Assembly (NCBI GenBank): GCA_051745265.1
Contig: JBNJDW010000011.1
Coordinates: forward strand, 1 to 18,450
Origin: JBNJDW01 sp051745265
GTDB lineage: Bacteria > Pseudomonadota > Alphaproteobacteria > Micavibrionales > CSBR16-224
Direction: 5' to 3'
DNA length: 18,450 nt
Part shown: in pieces, positions 13,799 through 18,450 of the stretch
Position numbering within the stretch: position 1 is the stretch's first letter
Layout: the number at the start of each line of letters is the position of its first letter
The notes under the pieces: model-generated
What the model was told of the DNA's origin: nothing
Databases searched by the model: none
Seen by the model: the letters and a program-made list of their open reading frames with translations, nothing else
Program-made: the position numbers and the translations under genes

Positions 13799-15478
13799 AT
13801 GAAAAACATTACATCAGGGCATTTTTCGCTTATTTCCATGGCAGAGATCAAATCGCTCTGGCTGGAAAAGGGCAGTTTTATACCCTATCCGGATATCCTG
13901 AAATCTTTTGTGGATCAAAAAGCCAAAATAGAAGGCTGGCCGGATTTATTGACCCATATCGGTCTTGATATCAGTTCTAAAATAAAGCGGGTTGATTCCT
14001 CAACGGGGCTGGCAAAGCCTGATCATTTGCCTTTTAATCGAAGTTTGATTGAAGAATATCTGCAATTTCAAAAAGAAAATCCCCATCAGCTGGAAGAATT
14101 GCAGGCGGTGCGGATCTGGGGTGATATTACCAATATGGGCGGCATCAATATTGCCTTGTCTTTGGAGGATGAAGAACAGATTGACCCGGATAAATCAATA
14201 CAGGGCATTAAACGCGCCAATAAATTTATCCGTCTGGTCACCGAAGTCATTAAAACGCGCCTGAATGAGATCGGCAGCATTAACAGTATTAATTTATATC
14301 GGGAAGGCGGCGATGAAATTGGCGGCTATTTGCTGCTGGATAAAAATCACAGTTTTAACGATGTCAAAAAAGCGATTGAGCACATAAATGATGATGTTGA
14401 GGAAACCTCGGCAGCTTTACAGCTCAGCAATATTGTCCATCGCAAAGCACCGGAAGACCCCGAACGTATGGGCGGCGGCTTTGTTTGCGCCGCTGCCATT
14501 GCCAATTTTAAAAACCCGGCCAAACCCCAGTTTGAGCTTGAGCAACAGGTGGAGTTGAAAAAAACCGAGCTGGCCGCGGCCCGGGCGGTGAAATATGGCG
14601 GGCAGATGCGCCGCAAGATCCCCGAAGATGTCATCCATAATGTCACCCATATTTTTTATGATATCGTTCGGGAAAAACAGATTGATATCACAGATGTGAT
14701 GGATGCGCCGCTGATTATTGATAAAGAGGCTATGGCACGTCATGCGGTGCCGGCGCTTGCCCGTAAGAAATATATCAGTGAATATCTGAATTCTTTTCCG
14801 GATCATGAGTCGCTGGGGGCTTTGTTTGATGGCCTGCTGGATGCCTATAGCCAGAACAGGGAAACAGGCATATATAATCTGGAAGATGTAAACAGGGCGA
14901 TCATGGGCGCCAGCCGTAATTTTGAGAATCAGGGATATTTCATTATCGCCCAACAGACCAATTTAGGCGGCATTAACAAAGCCTATGGCCATGAATTTTG
15001 TGATCGTGTTATCGAAAAACTGACAAAAGGCATTAAAGACGCCGTTGATCAGCAATATGAAACGGGAATGATCCGTGGCGAATATGGTGTTTTTAATGTC
15101 GAGGTCCATCAGATTGCCAGTAAAAATGCGTTGGCGGTTATATTGCAGACGGATAAACCATCAGATATTCCGCGATTGATTAATGATATAAATGAACATA
15201 CCCGCAGCCTTGTGACCAAAGCCGGTCTTGATGATCTGCCCCATCCAACGGCACCGGATCGGTCCGGGGTCAGCTTTGTCTTTGGCGCCCAGAAAATTCC
15301 GCGGAGTGTTTTTCACCCCGGTATTGCGCAAAAGATCGTGTCAGACGTCAAAAAACAGGCCGAATATAATGAAGAGCACAATATAGTTTTCGATCCGAAA
15401 GGTGTTCTGTCTACAGGGGCTTATTATAAAAATGCGGCGCATAACAGACGTAATCGCAAACGCCCCGGATTTAAATAA
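13799..15478 (+). CDS. Cytoplasmic protein with two diverged GGDEF-like domains in tandem
   Basis: 559 residues from the ATG at 13799, chosen because AAGG lies 11 bases upstream, whereas the in-frame ATG at 13754 has no ribosome site and sits three bases after a TATAAT (13746-13751). Numbering is from 13799. Domain 1: D-S-S-T-G-L (66-71, like D-x-L-T-G-L), F-N-R-S-L (79-83), G-D-I-T-N-M-G-G-I-N (108-117, like the metal-binding D-I-D-x-F-K-x-I-N) and Y-R-E-G-G-D-E-I (167-174, the signature loop). Domain 2: E-T-G-I-Y-N (355-360), Q-T-N-L-G-G-I-N-K-A-Y-G-H-E-F-C-D (386-402) and R-G-E-Y-G-V-F (426-432) where G-G-D-E-F is expected. Each domain is followed by the later strand and helix expected of the fold. 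No membrane segment, EAL domain or RxxD inhibitory site is visible. GGDEF enzymes make cyclic di-GMP; here activity is doubtful and nucleotide binding or a dimer-like regulatory role is inferred. A basic tail ends the protein. Confidence 0.7.
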   Translation: MKNITSGHFSLISMAEIKSLWLEKGSFIPYPDILKSFVDQKAKIEGWPDLLTHIGLDISSKIKRVDSSTGLAKPDHLPFNRSLIEEYLQFQKENPHQLEELQAVRIWGDITNMGGINIALSLEDEEQIDPDKSIQGIKRANKFIRLVTEVIKTRLNEIGSINSINLYREGGDEIGGYLLLDKNHSFNDVKKAIEHINDDVEETSAALQLSNIVHRKAPEDPERMGGGFVCAAAIANFKNPAKPQFELEQQVELKKTELAAARAVKYGGQMRRKIPEDVIHNVTHIFYDIVREKQIDITDVMDAPLIIDKEAMARHAVPALARKKYISEYLNSFPDHESLGALFDGLLDAYSQNRETGIYNLEDVNRAIMGASRNFENQGYFIIAQQTNLGGINKAYGHEFCDRVIEKLTKGIKDAVDQQYETGMIRGEYGVFNVEVHQIASKNALAVILQTDKPSDIPRLINDINEHTRSLVTKAGLDDLPHPTAPDRSGVSFVFGAQKIPRSVFHPGIAQKIVSDVKKQAEYNEEHNIVFDPKGVLSTGAYYKNAAHNRRNRKRPGFK

Positions 15479-15481
15479 TGA

Positions 15482-15551
15482 GCAATAACAGTTGGATACG
15501 GTATTCTGAGCGTTTAAACAGAGACAGTTATTGTTTAAAGCTTGCTATTGC
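15482..15551 (+). repeat. AT-rich inverted repeats after the tandem GGDEF gene
   Basis: TTTAAACA (15513-15520) pairs with TGTTTAAA (15532-15539) across an 11-base loop. CAATAAC (15483-15489) can pair with GTTATTG (15527-15533), and GCAATA (15482-15487) with TATTGC (15546-15551). There is no following T-run, so this is not a typical intrinsic terminator; it may weaken read-through into the cold-shock gene or serve as a protein site. Confidence 0.3.
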
Positions 15552-15569
15552 CTGAATTGCTGCTATAGT
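15542..15569 (+). promoter_or_regulatory. Extended -10 promoter of the cold-shock gene
   Basis: TTGCTA (15542-15547) and TATAGT (15564-15569; 5 of 6 to consensus) are 16 bases apart, and TGC immediately before the hexamer gives an extended -10 (TGnTATAGT). The transcript would start near 15576, leaving a leader of about 130 bases, in line with the long leaders known for cold-shock genes. Confidence 0.55.
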
Positions 15570-15575
15570 CAGTCT

Positions 15576-15706
15576 TATTCGAGATTTAAGTACGACTTGT
15601 TCGCTAGCTGATAAGGCTTCCCCAAGAAATCACTATTTTCGATAATGGACCGCACAATGGTTGTGCGGCAGTTCCGCACGAAAGTGCATTTTAAAAGGAG
15701 GCCATC
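15576..15706 (+). promoter_or_regulatory. Cold-shock mRNA leader with competing hairpins
   Basis: Three hairpins share strands just before the ribosome site. Hairpin A: CCGCACAA (15650-15657) / TTGTGCGG (15661-15668), loop TGG. Hairpin B: GTGCGG (15663-15668) / CCGCAC (15674-15679), loop CAGTT. Hairpin C: GCAC (15676-15679) / GTGC (15684-15687) with a GAAA tetraloop. A and C can coexist, whereas B excludes both, so a temperature- or factor-dependent switch is possible. The Shine-Dalgarno AAGGAGG (15695-15701) follows eight bases later. The pairings are seen in the sequence; the regulatory role is inferred from other csp leaders. Confidence 0.55.
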
Positions 15707-15910
15707 ATGGCTCAAGGTACAGTAAAATGGTTTAACCCACAAAAAGGCTTCGGCTTCATTCAACCAGAAAACGGCGGCTCAGATGTATTCGTACATGTAA
15801 GCGCTGTTGAAAAAGCCGGCATGCGCGGCCTGGACGAAGGTCAGAAGATTTCTTACGAAATTACGTCTGAAAAAGGCAAAGATTCTGCAACGGATCTTAA
15901 AGCTGCGTAA
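15707..15910 (+). CDS. Cold-shock protein, CspA family
   Basis: 67 residues, the standard single cold-shock-domain length. RNA-binding motifs are intact: RNP1 K-G-F-G-F-I (13-18) and RNP2 V-F-V-H-V (27-31), after the typical start M-A-Q-G-T-V-K-W-F-N. The protein is a cytoplasmic five-strand OB fold that binds single-stranded RNA or DNA and relieves mRNA structure. AAGGAGG lies five bases before the ATG. It has its own promoter (15542-15569), a long structured leader and a strong terminator (15934-15965), so it forms a one-gene unit. Whether it is induced by cold or constitutive cannot be told from the coding sequence. Confidence 0.97.
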   Translation: MAQGTVKWFNPQKGFGFIQPENGGSDVFVHVSAVEKAGMRGLDEGQKISYEITSEKGKDSATDLKAA

Positions 15911-15933
15911 TATCGATTTTGATATTCAGAAGA

Positions 15934-15965
15934 AAGCCTGACTGCGAAAGCGTCAGGCTTTTTTT
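15934..15965 (+). terminator. Intrinsic terminator of the cold-shock gene
   Basis: AAGCCTGAC (15934-15942) pairs perfectly with GTCAGGCTT (15952-15960); the loop TGCGAAAGC can add a GC/GC pair capped by GAAA. Seven Ts follow from 15959. It lies 24 bases after the stop codon. Confidence 0.92.
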
Positions 15966-16003
15966 ATTGTAACGGCGCTATATAATCAAATGAAAGATTG
16001 GCC

Positions 16004-16032
16004 TTGAAAAGGCTCTTGAGTTATGGTAAATT
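16004..16032 (+). promoter_or_regulatory. Candidate promoter of the exported metalloprotease-like gene
   Basis: TTGAAA (16004-16009; 5 of 6) and TAAATT (16027-16032; 4 of 6) are 17 bases apart, with TGG before the -10 giving an extended element. A small dyad, GCCTT-GAA-AAGGC (16001-16013), overlaps the -35. Confidence 0.45.
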
Positions 16033-16059
16033 AAAGCTCTTATTACAGAGGCGAGGTTT

Positions 16060-16632
16060 ATGTTGAAACGTTTTATTGCCCATACAGTGCTTGCCAATAT
16101 CTTTATGGCCCAAGCGGCTTTTGCTGAACCTGCTGATCAGGATTCTGATATTGTGCCTTTGTCCGATTATGATTTTCCAGCCTGTACCGACAAGCGTAGC
16201 GAAGAAGTGGTCTATCTGCGGGCAGATAAAGTACATATTCACCCTTATGTTATGGAGGCGGGGGCACGGTATTTAGAGACCAACCCGATTTCAAAGCCTG
16301 CTATTTTCTATGAGTATGAGTTTTTTGAAGAATTACCTTCTGTGGCACGTGACTTTAGCTTTGCCCATGAATGTTATCATTTGAGTTCGGGGGATGCTTT
16401 AAGTGCTTATGAGTATAAGCAAAAGCATGACGACTATAAAGAACGTGAGGACATGATGGAGGTTGAGGACAGAGCTGACTGTCATGCCGCAGGTAGATTG
16501 AAAAATGAATTTGGCTATACGGCCAAAGATCTAGAGGTCTTGGAGAAGGCTATTGATTCAATGGATTCAAACGATCATACGCAAAGAATGCAGAAGATTC
16601 AGACCTGTTTTAAAAACGGCGGCCCTGCATAA
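16060..16632 (+). CDS. Small exported putative zinc metalloprotease (HECYH motif)
   Basis: 190 residues. A signal peptide (1-22, cut after A-A-F-A) marks export. The mature protein carries H103-E-C-Y-H107, an HExxH zinc-binding and catalytic motif, preceded by a helix-like F-S-F-A. About 29 residues later comes V-E136-D-R-A-D140-C-H-A-A, which resembles the E-x-x-A-D third-ligand helix of gluzincin-type proteases such as the M48 group. Four cysteines remain in the mature part (42, 105, 141, 183), one inside the zinc motif and one beside the presumed ligand helix. It is much shorter than usual M48 enzymes and has no extra membrane segments, so it could be a minimal protease or an inactive relative. 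GAGG elements precede the ATG. It stands between the csp terminator and the convergent MFP gene. Confidence 0.65.
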   Translation: MLKRFIAHTVLANIFMAQAAFAEPADQDSDIVPLSDYDFPACTDKRSEEVVYLRADKVHIHPYVMEAGARYLETNPISKPAIFYEYEFFEELPSVARDFSFAHECYHLSSGDALSAYEYKQKHDDYKEREDMMEVEDRADCHAAGRLKNEFGYTAKDLEVLEKAIDSMDSNDHTQRMQKIQTCFKNGGPA

Positions 16633-16659
16633 TCCGTTTCTAATATTCGAAAAATGATT

Positions 16660-17451
16660 TTATTGTGTGTCGCTGACAGTTTTGCCGTCGTGACTGAAGG
16701 TGGCTGTGCCGCTCATACCGGGCAGGATATTTTTACCCGGCGCTTCGATTTCTGCAACAACCATAATGGATTGGCTGATTTCATCAACGGCACCGCCAAT
16801 GCGCACAATTTTTGCCAGATAGGCTTCACCGGTTTCAAATACGGTCAGGGACAAAGGGGTGCCTATCTGCAGCCATGACAGCCAGCGTGACGGTACCAGC
16901 ATTTGAGCCTGAGGCTTTTCAACAGAGGCGATCGACAACAGCTCCTGCCCTTCTTTGGCCGTTTCATACAGGTTAACCTGCCGGTCTGTGATCCTGCCAT
17001 CATAGGGGGCTTTCAATTGGCAGTTCTCCACTCTGGTGGCGCTGATATCATGGGCGGCACGGGCTTTTTGATAATCGGCATATGTCGCCATCAATTCGAT
17101 TTCGGTAATGGAATTCAGATCCTGGAGCTTTTTCTGGGCCTCGTATTTTGCTTTGGTCGCTGTCAGTCCTGCGCGGAATTCCTGCAGGGCCGCCCGATCT
17201 TTGCGGCAGTCAAAACCAATCAAAACATCGCCTTTTTCAAACAGGTCGCCATTGTGGTAATCAAGTTTGATAATCTGTGCGGAAAGCGGACTGGAAAAAG
17301 TGGCCTGCTGATTGGCGACCAATACAGTCTGGACTTCTTTATTCTGAATATCACTATTCTGTGCATAGCCGTTTTTAACGGGAAGCAGGCAAAATACAGA
17401 CAAAACAAGTGCAGTAAAAACAGGATATGTTTTAGTCGATAAGATATTCAT
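16660..17451 (-). CDS. Periplasmic membrane-fusion (HlyD/RND-adaptor) protein
   Basis: 263 residues from the ATG at 17451; longer in-frame starts (17508, 17475) would place a polar extension before a good signal peptide (M-N-I-L-S-T-K, hydrophobic 10-24, cut near G-Y-A) and have no ribosome site. Order of domains: first half of a biotinyl-lipoyl fold (about 42-80, with V-L-I-G-F-D), a short helical hairpin (84-142), second lipoyl half with L-K-A-P-Y-D-G-R-I (146-154), then a beta-barrel (176-250) ending G-K-N-I-L-P-G-M-S-G. Such adaptors link an inner-membrane pump to a TolC channel. The start overlaps the TolC-family gene by 20 bases, implying translational coupling. It is short for the family, and the pump gene is not in this window. 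Confidence 0.88.
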   Translation of the reverse strand: MNILSTKTYPVFTALVLSVFCLLPVKNGYAQNSDIQNKEVQTVLVANQQATFSSPLSAQIIKLDYHNGDLFEKGDVLIGFDCRKDRAALQEFRAGLTATKAKYEAQKKLQDLNSITEIELMATYADYQKARAAHDISATRVENCQLKAPYDGRITDRQVNLYETAKEGQELLSIASVEKPQAQMLVPSRWLSWLQIGTPLSLTVFETGEAYLAKIVRIGGAVDEISQSIMVVAEIEAPGKNILPGMSGTATFSHDGKTVSDTQ

Positions 17452-18450
17452 AATTTGCTTTGAAGACAGGGTCATACATAACAAGATTTGATTGATCCTT
17501 GGCTGCATTTCTTCCTGCGGTTCTTTCTGTACGGTTCACGGGGGCGGTTTCTTTAAGGGGTTCCGGATTATCCTTTGGGCTGTCTTCTGATCTGTCTTCT
17601 GCTGTACCCTCTGCCGCTATTGTTTTTTGCATATCTTTTATATCATTCAGAAGACCGGGGATAACATCGGTGTTTAGAGACGAATAACGTTCATTCAAAA
17701 GCGCTTCCAACATATCGGGGCTCATGTCCTTGTCTATATTTGGCAAAGGATCAATGCCCAATGTATCGATCAGCATAGCATGATTATGCCACATATTTAT
17801 GAAGCTATTATGAAGATTGATTTGATCGAGAATTTGGTCGCTTTCGATCTCCAGAAACTCGACCTCTGATATGGCATCGGCCTGATATCTGTTGCGGGCG
17901 TCTCTGGAAATCCGGTTGCCGACGTCATACAGTTTTCGTTGCAGCTTATATTTCTTCTTGCTCAGATCAAAGCTGTTATGGGCGACATAGGTTTGTGTGA
18001 TGATCGCTGATAACAGGGCCTTGCGGCGCAGTTCGGCAAGCTTTTTATTGTTTTCCTGCTGGTTCAGGCGGGTGGGCAGCGTAAAGATATCAATCAGATT
18101 CTGCGTTAAGGTCAGGGACGCTTCGGCCCATTTATCATTGACCAGAAAATCATTGGAGTTGTAATTCCCCGAGGCCAGTATTTCAAGACCGGGCACCGTC
18201 TTCATAATCTCCATCGTTGCGGCGCGGTCGGCAATGCGCTGCTGCAGGACTTCTTCGCGACTTTCAGGACGCATGACCAATGCCAGTAATGCCAGATTAT
18301 CGACCGGTGTATCAATTTCCGGATCATTTTTTGTAAAGTCACTGTCTGAAACATCCAGCTTATAATCTGCATAGGGCGGTATATTCATTAAATAGGCCAG
18401 TTTGATTTTGGCGCTTGAAAGTTCGGTTCGCGCATCTGCCAGCGCATTCA
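17432..18450 (-). CDS. TolC-family outer-membrane efflux channel, C-terminal part (runs off right edge)
   Basis: The frame is open from the right edge to the TAA at 17432, so the internal ATG at 18388 is not the real start; upstream codons read A-L-A-D-A-R-T-E-L-S-S-A-K then L-A-Y-L-M-N-I-P-P, the typical end of the first outer-membrane efflux repeat. About 339 residues are visible. The second repeat shows A-E-L-R-R-K-A-L-L-S-A-I-I and later I-S-R-D-A-R-N-R-Y-Q-A-D-A-I-S-E-V-E-F-L, the coiled-coil helices that form the periplasmic tunnel, then T-L-G-I-D-P-L-P. A hydrophilic Glu/Asp/Pro-rich tail of about 80 residues follows, longer than usual. It precedes and overlaps the membrane-fusion gene, so the two probably form the exit part of a tripartite export system. 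Confidence 0.85.
   Translation of the reverse strand, partial: NALADARTELSSAKIKLAYLMNIPPYADYKLDVSDSDFTKNDPEIDTPVDNLALLALVMRPESREEVLQQRIADRAATMEIMKTVPGLEILASGNYNSNDFLVNDKWAEASLTLTQNLIDIFTLPTRLNQQENNKKLAELRRKALLSAIITQTYVAHNSFDLSKKKYKLQRKLYDVGNRISRDARNRYQADAISEVEFLEIESDQILDQINLHNSFINMWHNHAMLIDTLGIDPLPNIDKDMSPDMLEALLNERYSSLNTDVIPGLLNDIKDMQKTIAAEGTAEDRSEDSPKDNPEPLKETAPVNRTERTAGRNAAKDQSNLVMYDPVFKANYEYLID

Noticed and set aside
14417..14953. 178-codon open frame on the minus strand
   Set aside because: It is antisense to the tandem GGDEF gene, where coding motifs are evident on the plus strand.
16903..17442. 179-codon open frame on the plus strand
   Set aside because: It is antisense to the membrane-fusion gene, whose domains are recognisable; no ribosome site or family resemblance.
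17432..18388. TolC-family gene starting at the internal ATG at 18388
   Set aside because: The frame remains open to the window edge and the upstream codons continue the family pattern, so the gene is truncated by the window.

Overview
The window reads as a chromosomal segment of a Gram-negative proteobacterium. Several products carry Sec-type signal peptides, there is an outer-membrane beta-barrel, and a TolC-type channel sits beside a membrane-fusion protein. Gene content (a TerC gene with a structured leader, DUF2267, a SulP plus universal-stress pair, a single small CspA-type protein) and base composition close to balanced would fit a moderate-GC alphaproteobacterium. That placement is an inference; no rRNA or tRNA gene is present to confirm it. 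I found no insertion sequence, phage gene, CRISPR array, tRNA or rRNA.

Layout. At 1-491 (minus) lies the N-terminal part of a Glu/Leu/Phe/Val-type dehydrogenase that runs off the left edge. A divergent intergenic region (492-705) holds a promoter and a two-arm structured leader in front of a TerC-family membrane protein (706-1692). Next come a multi-pass membrane protein with a C-terminal Sel1-repeat domain (1804-4155) and a small exported protein of unknown function (4177-4893). Converging on these is a five-gene minus-strand run transcribed from 10920 to 4900: SulP anion transporter, tandem universal stress protein, exported protein of unknown function, membrane-anchored metallophosphoesterase, GH13 alpha-glucosidase. 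Gaps in this run are 10 to 65 bases, so it may be one transcription unit.

From 11122 the window holds a membrane-anchored serine alpha/beta-hydrolase (plus), a DUF2267 protein (minus) and a Met/His-rich outer-membrane barrel (minus). These are followed by a cytoplasmic protein that I read as two strongly diverged GGDEF domains in tandem (13799-15478, plus). A cold-shock protein (15707-15910) has an extended -10 promoter, a long leader with mutually exclusive hairpins, and a clear intrinsic terminator. A small exported putative zinc metalloprotease (HECYH motif) follows. At the right edge a TolC-family channel (5'-truncated by the window) and a membrane-fusion protein overlap by 20 bases on the minus strand.

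Themes: many genes look like stress, envelope or ion-homeostasis functions, but apart from the SulP-USP and TolC-MFP pairs the sequence does not prove that neighbours share a pathway. The most unusual items are the tandem diverged GGDEF protein, in which each domain keeps canonical residues the other has lost, and the two structured 5' leaders (terC and csp).
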